NCBI RefSeq assembly: GCF_003177035.1
Contig: NZ_CP029488.1
Coordinates: forward strand, 4,036,501 to 4,100,500
DNA length: 64,000 nucleotides
Direction of reading: 5' to 3'
Source of the DNA: Salinisphaera sp. LB1
GTDB lineage: Bacteria; Pseudomonadota; Gammaproteobacteria; Nevskiales; Salinisphaeraceae
Positions 1 to 8,194 of this stretch are shown one piece after another. How positions within the stretch are numbered: the first letter of the stretch is position 1; each line of letters begins with the position of its first letter. A program made the translations under genes and the position numbers. The notes below the pieces were generated by a model. That model was given only the letters and a program-made list of their open reading frames with translations. It was not told the origin of the DNA and made no database searches.

Positions 1-610
1 GGTCGGCCATCTGTTCCGCCTCTTCCAGGTAATGGGTCGTCAGCACGATGGTCACGCCCTGTTCGCGCAGGCCGCGCACCACGTTCCACATGCTGCGCCG
101 GAGCTCGACATCCACGCCGGCGGTCGGCTCGTCCAGAAACAGTATCTCCGGCTCGTGCGCCAAGGCCTTGGCGATCATCACGCGCCGTTTCATGCCGCCG
201 GACAGCTCGCGCGTGGCGTTACTACGCTTGTCCCAGAGCGACAGATCCTTGAGCACGCGCTCGATGTGGGCGTCGCTCTTCGGCTTGCCGAACAGCCCGC
301 GCGAGAACGCCACCGTCGCCCGGACCTTAGAAAACGGCTCCACGGTCAACTCCTGCGGCACGAGCCCGATCTTCTGGCGCGCGGCGCGGAACTCCCGGAT
401 CACGTCGAAGCCGCTGACGCTGGCGCTGCCGCCGGTGGGATTGACGATGCCGCACAGAATATTGATCAGGGTGGTCTTGCCGGCGCCGTTCGGCCCGAGC
501 AGCGCGAAGATCTCACCCCGCTCGATACTCAGGTCGACGTTGTCCAATGCCTTGAAGCCGGAGTCGTAGGTCTTGCTCAGACCCCGGATATCGATCACGG
601 GCTGGGCCAA
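1..610 (-). CDS. ABC transporter ATP-binding protein (3' end cut by window)
   Basis: This is the nucleotide-binding subunit of an ABC transporter, probably an exporter of the YadG/NodI drug- or polysaccharide-efflux type; the permease would lie beyond the window edge. In the 203 residues visible I read a Walker A motif GPNGAGKTT at about residues 39-47, a signature LSGGMKRR, a Walker B ending [11 protein letters not shown] and a switch histidine in [10 protein letters not shown] chose a TTG start at 610 because an AAGGA sequence sits 7 nt upstream and the first beta strand follows directly. No membrane segments are present, so it acts at the cytoplasmic face. The family is clear; the substrate is unknown. 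Confidence 0.9.
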   Translation of the reverse strand, partial: MAQPVIDIRGLSKTYDSGFKALDNVDLSIERGEIFALLGPNGAGKTTLINILCGIVNPTGGSASVSGFDVIREFRAARQKIGLVPQELTVEPFSKVRATVAFSRGLFGKPKSDAHIERVLKDLSLWDKRSNATRELSGGMKRRVMIAKALAHEPEILFLDEPTAGVDVELRRSMWNVVRGLREQGVTIVLTTHYLEEAEQMAD

Positions 611-725
611 TACTGCATCCTTCGCCGCAGCCGCGGCGGTTCGTCCAATCCGCCCAGTATGCCACTGCCACGACGCCGCGGAATCGCGCTATCTTCGAAT
701 CGGGACACCGATCGAGAAACGCCCG

Positions 726-1508
726 ATGAGCGACAGGATCATTCCGTTCGACAGCCAGCGCCGACGCGAGTCCGGCCACGCCGAAGCGGTATCGGCGCCA
801 CGCCGCCGCCCGCCGGTGCCGCGCGTCCCGGATTTCGCGCGCGCCGACGCCACCTGGCTGCAGGCACGCGACATCGCGTTTCTGCTTGAGGCCGAAGGGC
901 ACGCACCAGCCGATGGCGGGCTGATCACCGAGGGCATTCCTCCTGCGCTGGAAGCTCTGCTCGAGCGTGACGGCGTAGTGGCCCGCGTGGCCGGCGATAC
1001 CGGCGGCTGGCTCGATATCTCGCCGCATCTGTATTTCCACGTCATGCTGCGCCGCCTCCTGCCCACGCCGCGGACCTATCTGCAAAGACGCGTGCTCCGG
1101 TATCTCGCGAATCTGCTGAGCCTGTTCGTGCGCACGGACCGGCTGTATCGCATCCAGCCCGGCGAGGCGGAATCGTTCGAGTATCTGGTCGATCTGCTGG
1201 CCGAGGCCGCCGAGAGCGAGCACGAACGCCAGTTCCTCGTCCACGCCCATCTCGGCAACTATGCGCTATATCTGGCCGGGCTCGGCCGGCGCTGGATAGA
1301 GCACCGCCTGAAGTATGGCCGCAGCGCGCTCGGCCTCGATTATTACCAGGGCATGGGCCGCCGCGCGTATCGCCAGGCCGCCGATCATCGCCTGGCACGC
1401 GAACTGGAACTGCAGCCGGTGTTCGCGTATCTCGCACAGCAATTCGATCACTACGCCGATGCCCTGCTGCGTCTTGGCGCCGCGCGTGGCCCGCACATGG
1501 CCGACTAA
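726..1508 (+). CDS. Conserved hypothetical protein, 260 aa
   Basis: I do not recognise this protein. The open frame extends upstream to 573, but that part overlaps the divergent ABC gene, so I take the ATG at 726 (MSDRIIPFDS). The first 40 residues are Arg/Pro-rich and probably disordered. The rest is rich in Leu, Arg and Glu and looks mainly helical, with a region around PHLYFHVMLRRLLP and a C-terminal half rich in Tyr and Arg. There is no signal peptide or membrane segment. It is divergent from the ABC gene and is followed by a convergent acetyltransferase gene, so it is probably transcribed alone. Confidence 0.7.
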   Translation: MSDRIIPFDSQRRRESGHAEAVSAPRRRPPVPRVPDFARADATWLQARDIAFLLEAEGHAPADGGLITEGIPPALEALLERDGVVARVAGDTGGWLDISPHLYFHVMLRRLLPTPRTYLQRRVLRYLANLLSLFVRTDRLYRIQPGEAESFEYLVDLLAEAAESEHERQFLVHAHLGNYALYLAGLGRRWIEHRLKYGRSALGLDYYQGMGRRAYRQAADHRLARELELQPVFAYLAQQFDHYADALLRLGAARGPHMAD

Positions 1509-1543
1509 CCATGCACACCGCTGGCGGATGGCCCGCGCGCCGC

Positions 1544-2002
1544 TCAGGCGCGCGCGGCGACGCCCGGCTGGCGCTGCATGGCACAGTGCGGTATGCCGTC
1601 TTCGAGATATACGTCCGAGATAACCACGAATCCGAGCCGCTGATAGAAATCACGCAGATGCGCTTGCGCGCTCACGCTTACGGCGACATCGCCGCACAGC
1701 CAATAGGTTTCGAGCAGCCCCTCGTTCATCAGCCGATAGCCCAGGCCCCGGCCGCGAAACGCCGGCGCGATCAGCACCCGGCCGATGGCCGGGATCGCAC
1801 CGGGCACGATGCGCAGATAGCCGGCCAGCGCGTTATCGATCCGCAGGCTGAAGTGCCGGGCCACGAGATCATGCGCGTCCGTTTCCTGATAGGCGCACGC
1901 CTGTTCGACCACGAACACCGCCTCACGCAGCACGACGATCTCGTGCCACGCGGTGGCCGGCATATCGCGCAGCCACTGGCCGCTGAAACGGGATTCGCTC
2001 AT
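1544..2002 (-). CDS. ElaA-like GNAT N-acetyltransferase
   Basis: A GNAT-fold acetyltransferase of about 152 residues that resembles ElaA over its whole length. The N-terminal segment LREAVFVVEQACAYQETDAHD matches the ElaA signature pattern (R-x-AVFVVEQ-x-C-x-YQ). The acetyl-CoA-binding A motif is visible as GRVLIAPAFRGRGLGYRLM. The substrate is not known for the family. The frame continues upstream to 2035 with alternative starts at 2035 and 2014; I prefer the ATG at 2002 because the length then matches ElaA. It is convergent with the upstream unknown gene and divergent from the SpoIIAA-like gene. Confidence 0.85.
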   Translation of the reverse strand: MSESRFSGQWLRDMPATAWHEIVVLREAVFVVEQACAYQETDAHDLVARHFSLRIDNALAGYLRIVPGAIPAIGRVLIAPAFRGRGLGYRLMNEGLLETYWLCGDVAVSVSAQAHLRDFYQRLGFVVISDVYLEDGIPHCAMQRQPGVAARA

Positions 2003-2132
2003 GCCATGAACCATGAAGGGGCCGCCAACGCGCATTATGCCTGCCCTGTGTACAGACTCCGCCTTATCACGGATGGGCGTCGCCGCCTGCGTATCCTAGC
2101 GTCGGGCTTCATTCATCGAGCTGAGAGTCCTC

Positions 2133-2498
2133 ATGCTTCGAATCGCCCCGTTCAAATCCGATGCCGAACATGTCGTACCGCTGGAAGTCGACGGCAAAAT
2201 CGGCGCGCAGGATTTTTCCAACGTTGTCGCCACCATAGAAAAACGCCTCGAACAGCACGACCGTCTGCGGCTGTATATCGAGATCCACTCGCTGGGCGGC
2301 ATGGCAGCCTCGAGCGTGTTCAGCGAGTTGAAGGATGCAATCAAGCACTGGGATCGCTTCGACAAGCTGGCCGTGGTGACCGATATCGAAGGCGTGCGCA
2401 CCGCCACCACCGTCATCGACAAGCTGGTGCCGAAGATCGAATGCAAGACCTATCGTTTCGACGAGCGCGAAACCGCGCGGCAGTGGGCCATCGACTGA
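2133..2498 (+). CDS. SpoIIAA-like (STAS-type) protein, 121 aa
   Basis: A small single-domain protein resembling the SpoIIAA-like/DUF3478 family. Its sequence follows the alternating strand-helix pattern of a STAS domain: a first strand around VVPLEVDGKI, a conserved LRLYIEIHSLGG turn, and a second Asp-containing turn at AVVTDIEGVR. It has no phosphorylatable Ser in the classical anti-anti-sigma position that I can identify with confidence, so calling it a sigma-factor regulator would be unsafe. It is cytosolic, with no signal or membrane segments. It stands alone, divergent from the acetyltransferase, and its stop is 200 bp from the end of the siderophore operon, which runs towards it. Confidence 0.8.
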   Translation: MLRIAPFKSDAEHVVPLEVDGKIGAQDFSNVVATIEKRLEQHDRLRLYIEIHSLGGMAASSVFSELKDAIKHWDRFDKLAVVTDIEGVRTATTVIDKLVPKIECKTYRFDERETARQWAID

Positions 2499-2639
2499 CG
2501 CGACCGCCCGGAATGGCGCTGCCGCGTGAGACGTCGCGTAGGTCGGCTTAGACCGCAGGCCGACACCGGCGGCTAGCAGACCCCAGGCTTTACGTATCGT
2601 CAATACAACCGGCGGCGTCTTTCCGCGCCGAGCGGGCAT

Positions 2640-2670
2640 AAAAAAGGCCGCTCGACAGACAAGAGCGGCC
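2640..2670 (-). terminator. Rho-independent terminator of the siderophore operon
   Basis: Perfect 8-bp stem GGCCGCTC (2646-2653) with GAGCGGCC (2663-2670) and a 9-nt loop. Read on the minus strand it is followed by six T (A run at 2640-2645). It lies 32 bp beyond the stop codon of the last siderophore gene. Confidence 0.9.
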
Positions 2671-2702
2671 AAGACCGATAGCCGGTCGCAGGAACGGGAT
2701 AT

Positions 2703-4538
2703 CTAGGCGGTCATCGTATGGCAGCGGTGCGCCGCGATGGGGTTATCCAGCCGGCCCACGAACTGCATATTGCCGGTGGGATCGGCCAGATCGAGCATCT
2801 GGCGGTTGTTGGCCAGTTGCAGCCGGTTCAGGCACGAGCGCGCGAAATCGGGCGCGAACAGATCATCGCGGGCGAATTTGTCGGCGTATTCGGGATGGGC
2901 GTCCTGATAGCGCACGATGCACGCGGCGACCTGCGCCCAGAACCGCGCCTGCGTGTAATCGCGTTCCACCGCCAGTATCGCCGCGATATAACGGAAGATC
3001 AGATCGAACAGATCGGTGAAGATCGACAGCGTCCGGAGCTGTTCGGGTACCGCCACCGCGATCCGTTGCACGTCGGCCGGCAGGTCGGCCTTCGGGTCGA
3101 GCACGGCGATCTCTTCGGCGATGTCTTTCATGAACACACGGTCGACCGTGTGTTCACGCAGCACCAGAATCAGGTTTTCGCCGTGCGGCATGAACACCAG
3201 GTCGTGGGCATAGAAACAGTGCAACAGCGGGGCCATGTAGGCATCGAGATAACGCCGCAGCCAGTCGTCGATGGACCGCCCGGAGGCGTCGATGAGCGCG
3301 CCGATGAGCGAGTTTCCCTCGTAATCGCGGTGCAGCAGTGCCGCCATCGTCATCAGCCGCTCGCCCTGGCCGAGGCGCGCGACCGGCGACTCCCGCCATA
3401 GCGCCGACAACATCTTGTTGGCGCCATCGGTCTTCGCCACGGCGGCCTCGAAATGCGGATGGCGATAACCCACCGCGGCGACCTCCCGCAGGATGGAAAA
3501 TCCGGTCGAACGCAGGTCGCTGTCGTTGTCGATGAGGCTCGCCAGCCAGTCGCAGATTGCCGGCGTGCCGGCCATGTAGTCCGGCGACAGGCCACGCGCA
3601 AAACCCATGTTGAGGATCGACAGGCTGGTCTTGACGTAGCAGCGCGCGGGCGCGTCGTGGTTGAACAACGTACGAATCGACTGCTGCGCCTGGTAGGCAT
3701 TGGGCGCAAAACCCAGATGCACGAGGTGGCGCGTGGCGATCTCGTCTGCGAAGGCGAACACCAGCTTGTTCTGCCACTGCCAGGGGTGGATCGGCATGAA
3801 ATGATAATCCGCCGGATCGAGGTCCAGATCGATCAGCTGTTCGACAAACCGATGCCGGGTGGTCTCATCCAGTTCGCTGGCCAGATGCGATGCCACGCTG
3901 CGGTCGGCCGCGACGGCAAAGTGCGCCCGGCTGACGTGCGCCGCCACCCAGACCAGACGGATCGGGTGCGCGGCTTCCGGCGCATAGGCGGCAAAATCGT
4001 CACCGTCGAAGCCCATGCGACCGTTGTTGGCGACGAACGCCGGATGGCCTTCGGTCATCGCCGCTTCCACGGTCTGGAAATCGGCGACGGCGAGTTCGGC
4101 CGCCGAGTATTGCGCATTGGCGCGTTTGTAGGCGGCACTATAGCGGGTACTGGCGATTTCCTCGAGATAGAGCGCGAGCCGGTCGTCATTCAGACCAAGC
4201 CTATCGCGACATTCCACGAACAAGGCCCCGGCATCCAGCGGCCGGGCCACGCCGTCGACTTCACGCGTGATCGAGGCCGGTTCGACGTCCCAGTGATTGA
4301 GCAAAAAACGCCGGGCGGCAAAGCGATAACGTACACCCGGGGCGTCCGCCGCAATCTCGTAGCAGGCGGTCGCCGCTTCATCGGCCGGCGGGCCTTCCAG
4401 GGCCCGCGGCTCGAACAGCCCTTCGTGGGCGAACTCGCCGATAATCTTGGCGACCAGCGCGGCGTTGACCTCAGCCCAGCGGGCCGGCGAGAGATGCGCC
4501 ACGCTGCGCAGCGTGGCCGTCAGACACTGACAACTCAT
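2703..4538 (-). CDS. desD: IucA/IucC-family NRPS-independent siderophore synthetase (DesD/AlcC-like)
   Basis: This enzyme activates carboxyl groups with ATP and condenses N-hydroxy-N-acyl diamine units into an oligomeric or macrocyclic hydroxamate siderophore. It has 611 residues, the usual length for DesD/AlcC/PubC proteins. Family motifs are visible: EGHP at 163-166 with a downstream RMGF, HPWQWQ at 251-256, KTSLSILNMGFARGLSP at 303-319 and HGENLILVL near 455. I chose the ATG at 4538 because AAGGAGG lies 7 nt upstream and it overlaps the stop of the acyltransferase gene (ATGA); the frame also opens at 4562. It is the last gene of the operon. Whether the product is a desferrioxamine, bisucaberin or putrebactin cannot be read from this sequence. 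Confidence 0.93.
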   Translation of the reverse strand: MSCQCLTATLRSVAHLSPARWAEVNAALVAKIIGEFAHEGLFEPRALEGPPADEAATACYEIAADAPGVRYRFAARRFLLNHWDVEPASITREVDGVARPLDAGALFVECRDRLGLNDDRLALYLEEIASTRYSAAYKRANAQYSAAELAVADFQTVEAAMTEGHPAFVANNGRMGFDGDDFAAYAPEAAHPIRLVWVAAHVSRAHFAVAADRSVASHLASELDETTRHRFVEQLIDLDLDPADYHFMPIHPWQWQNKLVFAFADEIATRHLVHLGFAPNAYQAQQSIRTLFNHDAPARCYVKTSLSILNMGFARGLSPDYMAGTPAICDWLASLIDNDSDLRSTGFSILREVAAVGYRHPHFEAAVAKTDGANKMLSALWRESPVARLGQGERLMTMAALLHRDYEGNSLIGALIDASGRSIDDWLRRYLDAYMAPLLHCFYAHDLVFMPHGENLILVLREHTVDRVFMKDIAEEIAVLDPKADLPADVQRIAVAVPEQLRTLSIFTDLFDLIFRYIAAILAVERDYTQARFWAQVAACIVRYQDAHPEYADKFARDDLFAPDFARSCLNRLQLANNRQMLDLADPTGNMQFVGRLDNPIAAHRCHTMTA

Positions 4539-5149
4539 GCGGGGGCCTCCTTTCGTGCGCACACGGCGCGTTGTGATGCGGTCAGACGATGCATGGCGCG
4601 GTCCCGGTCGCGTGCGGTACAGGTCGCCAGCCAGGCCGTTTTGTCTGGCAGGCGAAGCCGGCGGTGGTAGACAAACCCGGCGCGTTGGTTGAGCACATGG
4701 ATGCCGCGGTTGGTGACATCGGGCTCCACCACCAGTCGTTCGACGGCCGGTTGAGCGAACAGCGCATCAACCGTGAGCGCGAACACCGCCCAGGTGAACA
4801 GATGAATGGGCTGGCGCGGCGGGGCGATGAGGATATGCATCCCCACATCGCCCGGTTGGACGCTGTAATGCCGGCCGACCGGCTCCGCCGCCGGGTCGTA
4901 GACCTCGACCAGAAAGGCCGGCCGGCCTGCGTGCCGGCCGATCAGCGCGGTATGGGTAGCAGAGGATTCGATGGCGCTGAAATAATCGACCGTCGCGGCC
5001 GCCGAATGATGGGTCATACCCCAGAAACGGGCGTGCTCGCTGGTCAGCCAGCGATGCGCGCAGCCGGCATGGCGCCCGATCTCGAACGGCGCCAGGGCCA
5101 GCCTGCCCATACCGGGCACGCAACGGCCGTATTCGCTGAAGTCGAGCAT
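4535..5149 (-). CDS. desC: Siderophore N-acyltransferase (DesC/AlcB/IucB-like GNAT)
   Basis: A 204-residue acyltransferase expected to transfer an acyl group (acetyl or succinyl) from CoA to the N-hydroxylated diamine made by the neighbouring monooxygenase. The IucB/AlcB pattern is visible: GDVGMHILIAPP, a central FTWAVFALTVDALF helix, RLVVEPDVTNRGIHVLN and an AGF-containing C-terminal strand, ending with a LPDKTAWL segment. I take the ATG at 5149 because it overlaps the stop of the upstream monooxygenase (TAATG), a typical coupled junction; the open frame reaches 5206, inside that gene. Its own stop overlaps the start of the synthetase gene. Acyl-donor choice is not predictable by eye. Confidence 0.9.
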   Translation of the reverse strand: MLDFSEYGRCVPGMGRLALAPFEIGRHAGCAHRWLTSEHARFWGMTHHSAAATVDYFSAIESSATHTALIGRHAGRPAFLVEVYDPAAEPVGRHYSVQPGDVGMHILIAPPRQPIHLFTWAVFALTVDALFAQPAVERLVVEPDVTNRGIHVLNQRAGFVYHRRLRLPDKTAWLATCTARDRDRAMHRLTASQRAVCARKEAPA

Positions 5150-6507
5150 TACGGTGTCTCCCGATCGCTTTCGACATGAGGCGCGCCCGCCTCGACCGAA
5201 GCCCACCGGCGGGCATCGAAATTCTGGAACGCGATGCGGCGTTCGATGGCATAGACCTCGCGGCCCACGAGCTGGCGCAGGATCACCGCGTTGCGATAAC
5301 AGGCCATACCCAGATCCGAGGCGGTGAAACCATGGCTGTGCAGCTCGGCGTTCTGCACGAAGATCCGATCGCCGGCGGCATCGATCGCGTAATCGCGGCT
5401 GACCCTAAAACGCCCCTGCCCGTCCCAGCGTATGCGATCGGCGATGGCCTCCAGATAGCCCGGCACGCGATGACTGAAACCGGTAGCCAGAATCAGCGCC
5501 TGGGTGCGGTGACGAAACCGCAGGCCCTGTTCTGCCTGGAGCAGATCCAGGACGTACTCGTTGCGCGCGGCATCGCGGGTGACCGCAAGCAGCGTGGTAT
5601 TGGCCTGCATGCCGACATTGGCGCTGCCGTGCAGGTCCTTTTCGTACAGCCGTTCGTAGATGGCATCCGACAGGTCGCGGTCGATCCCCTTGTAGAGCGG
5701 TTTCTGGGCCTGACCGAGACGATGACGCGTGTGCTCCGGCAGGCCGTGAAAGTAATCGATGTATTCCGGCGAGGTCAGCTCCAGCGTGAGCTTGTCGTAG
5801 GCCATCGCGAAAAACCGGGACGAACGGGTGAACCAGTCCAGGCGCTGGCCCGACCCCGCCGACGCCAACCGCTCGTGAAAGACCTCGGCCGCGCTTTGCC
5901 CGGAACCGATGAGCGTGACGCTGGCCTTGTCGGCCAGGGCCTCGCGATGCGCCAGATAATCGGCGGCATGACAAACCGGGCCGTCGAGTCCATCGCAGCC
6001 GGCCGGCCAATACCGTGCCGGGCCGGTTCCGAGCACCAGACGCCGCGCACGCCGGACGGTCGGTTCGCCGGTTGCGGGGCGGACCGCGATGACCCGATAG
6101 CAACCGACGGCCTCGTCGTAGTCGATCTGTTCCACCCGCTGCTCGAATACCAGATTCGACAACTGCCCGGCCACCCAGCGGCAGTACTGGGTGTATTCCG
6201 CGCGCAGCATGAAAAAACTCTCGCGGATGTAAAAGGCATAAATCCGGCCGCTGGCCTTGAGGTAATTGAGAAAACTGTAGCGGCTGGTCGGGTCGGCCAG
6301 GGTCACCAGATCGGCCAGGAACGGCGTCTGCATTGTCGCGCAGTCGAGTAGCAGGCCTGGGTGCCAGTCGAAGCGTTCGTTCTCGTCGAGAAAGACGGCA
6401 TCGAGCGCATCGATTGGCTGGCAAAGCGCGGCCAGACCGAGATTGAACGGGCCGATGCCGATCCCGATGACGTCGTGGACATGCGTAGCGCTGTCGTGCT
6501 CAACCAT
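5149..6507 (-). CDS. desB: Lysine/ornithine/diamine N-monooxygenase (DesB/IucD-like)
   Basis: A flavin-dependent N-hydroxylating monooxygenase of 452 residues, the normal family length. It would hydroxylate a primary amine of cadaverine, putrescine or the parent amino acid using NADPH and O2. The FAD-binding motif GIGIGPFNLGLAAL is at residues 15-28, the NADPH motif GSGQSAAEVF is about 205, and the C-terminal ATGF motif, typical of this class, appears as LATGFSHRVPGYL. The gene overlaps the decarboxylase by 8 bp upstream and the acyltransferase by 1 bp downstream. Because a decarboxylase precedes it, a free diamine is the more likely substrate than an amino acid. Confidence 0.93.
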   Translation of the reverse strand: MVEHDSATHVHDVIGIGIGPFNLGLAALCQPIDALDAVFLDENERFDWHPGLLLDCATMQTPFLADLVTLADPTSRYSFLNYLKASGRIYAFYIRESFFMLRAEYTQYCRWVAGQLSNLVFEQRVEQIDYDEAVGCYRVIAVRPATGEPTVRRARRLVLGTGPARYWPAGCDGLDGPVCHAADYLAHREALADKASVTLIGSGQSAAEVFHERLASAGSGQRLDWFTRSSRFFAMAYDKLTLELTSPEYIDYFHGLPEHTRHRLGQAQKPLYKGIDRDLSDAIYERLYEKDLHGSANVGMQANTTLLAVTRDAARNEYVLDLLQAEQGLRFRHRTQALILATGFSHRVPGYLEAIADRIRWDGQGRFRVSRDYAIDAAGDRIFVQNAELHSHGFTASDLGMACYRNAVILRQLVGREVYAIERRIAFQNFDARRWASVEAGAPHVESDRETP

Positions 6508-8092
6508 GACGACGCACCACGCGTTCGTTGCATTCGCGCTTCGCCGCGCCTGCCACCTGGTCTACCGCGCGGCGAGCCAGCGCCAGCCGCTGGCCGGTGG
6601 TGACAATCAGCCCGAGCAATTCCGCCATGTCCGCGGCTGTGGTCTGGGCGTTCATCAGGGTGAACTTGAGATAGCGCCGGCCGCCGACCCGGGTGGCGGC
6701 GATCATGGCTTCGCCGTGGGCGGCCAACTCGGCGCGGATCGCATCGTTCAGACCATCGAGCTCGTTCGCCGGCAAGGCCAGACTCGGCCGGAAACGGAAC
6801 ACGAGCGCCCCGAGTTCGGGCTCGTTGAGCAGTTCGAAGCGGGGCTCGGCAAGCATCAGGCGATACGTCGCGCGGGCCAGCTCAAGGCCGGCATCGAACA
6901 ACTCCCCGATCGCCCGTGGCCCGACCGTACGCAGGCTCACCCAGAGCTTGAGCGCATCGAAGCGGCGCGTGGTCTGCAGACTCTTGTTGACCTGGTCCGG
7001 CGTACCGCAGGCGGCGGCTTCCGCCGGGTTCAGGTAGTCCGCGTGATGGGTGACGTGCGCCAGCATGCCACCGTCGGCGACCAGCAAGGCGCTGCAGGCG
7101 ACCGGCTGAAAGAACGATTTGTGGTAATCGACCGTGATCGAGTCCGCCGCGGCGAGCGCGCGGCAGCGATCGCCGCGGGTCGGCGACACCAGCAGGCCAC
7201 AGCCATAGGCCGCATCGACGTGCAGCCAGATATCGTGCTCTCGCGCCACGACCGCGGCCGCCTCGACATCGTCCAGGCTGCCGAAGTCCGTGGTGCCGAA
7301 GGTGGCGACGATCGCGATCGGGATATCGCCGTGTGCCCTCGCCTCAGCCACGGCTTCGGCAAGTGCCGCGCCGTCCATACGCCAGGCCGCGTCCACCGGC
7401 ACCGCCACGATCGCGTCGTGACCGAGCCCCAGCAGCGCGGCCGCCCTGGTGAGTGAGAAATGACTGATCTCGGAAACGAAGATCCGCCAGCGCGCGGCCG
7501 CCGCGGGCAACCCGTGGCGCTGAACCTGGCCGATGCCGTGCGCGCGGGCGGCGTGCTGTTCACGGGCCAGCAGCAGCGCCATCAGATTCGAGTGGGTGCC
7601 GCCGCTGGTGAACACGCCGTCGGCCGTAGCCGGCAGATACGCGCGGCGCGCCGTCCAGTCGATGAGTTTCTGCTCGATCAGCGTGGCGCCGGCGCTCTGA
7701 TCCCAGGTATCGAGCGAGGCGTTGATACCGCCGGCGATAATCTCGGCGGCCACCGCACTGGTCAGCACCGGGCAATTCAGGTGCGCCACGTAGCGCGGGT
7801 GATGAAAATAAACAGCGTGCCGGAAATACAGCGACTGCAGCTCCGTCAGCGTCGCCGTGAATCCGGCCGGGGCTTCGCGGTCCAGATCGATCGCGTCGAT
7901 CGGGCCGCGAATAGCGTCGGCTCGAACGCCGTCGAACACCCGGTGGGCACGATCCAGTGCGCCAATCGTGGCTTCGATCGCCTGCTCGCCCTGGGCCCGA
8001 AAATCGGCCAGACTGCTGCGCCCGATCAGCGCCGCGCTGAGATTGCCATCCGCCCCGGTGCCGATCGCACGATCCGCAGGTTGCGTGGACAT
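6500..8092 (-). CDS. desA: PLP-dependent group II decarboxylase (DesA-like, lysine/ornithine type)
   Basis: A pyridoxal-phosphate decarboxylase of 530 residues that supplies the diamine for siderophore synthesis. Visible PLP-site elements are SGGTHSN at about 163-169, the Asp-containing HVDAAYGCG (Asp about 293) and the Schiff-base lysine in VDYHKSFFQP (Lys about 325). I use the ATG at 8092 (MSTQPADRA), which has AAGGA 9 nt upstream; the frame itself opens at 8176. It is the first biosynthetic gene after the receptor, with about 100 bp between them, and overlaps the monooxygenase by 8 bp. The family also includes diaminobutyrate decarboxylases, so lysine is favoured by context rather than by a substrate-specific residue I can point to. 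Confidence 0.9.
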   Translation of the reverse strand: MSTQPADRAIGTGADGNLSAALIGRSSLADFRAQGEQAIEATIGALDRAHRVFDGVRADAIRGPIDAIDLDREAPAGFTATLTELQSLYFRHAVYFHHPRYVAHLNCPVLTSAVAAEIIAGGINASLDTWDQSAGATLIEQKLIDWTARRAYLPATADGVFTSGGTHSNLMALLLAREQHAARAHGIGQVQRHGLPAAAARWRIFVSEISHFSLTRAAALLGLGHDAIVAVPVDAAWRMDGAALAEAVAEARAHGDIPIAIVATFGTTDFGSLDDVEAAAVVAREHDIWLHVDAAYGCGLLVSPTRGDRCRALAAADSITVDYHKSFFQPVACSALLVADGGMLAHVTHHADYLNPAEAAACGTPDQVNKSLQTTRRFDALKLWVSLRTVGPRAIGELFDAGLELARATYRLMLAEPRFELLNEPELGALVFRFRPSLALPANELDGLNDAIRAELAAHGEAMIAATRVGGRRYLKFTLMNAQTTAADMAELLGLIVTTGQRLALARRAVDQVAGAAKRECNERVVRRHG

Positions 8093-8194
8093 GAAAGTGA
8101 TTCCTTGTCGATGATTCGATGCCGCGAACGCCGCGGCCACGCCCCTCGTGGCAAACAACCGGACGGGCCGACGCATGCCAGCCCGTCCGGCACG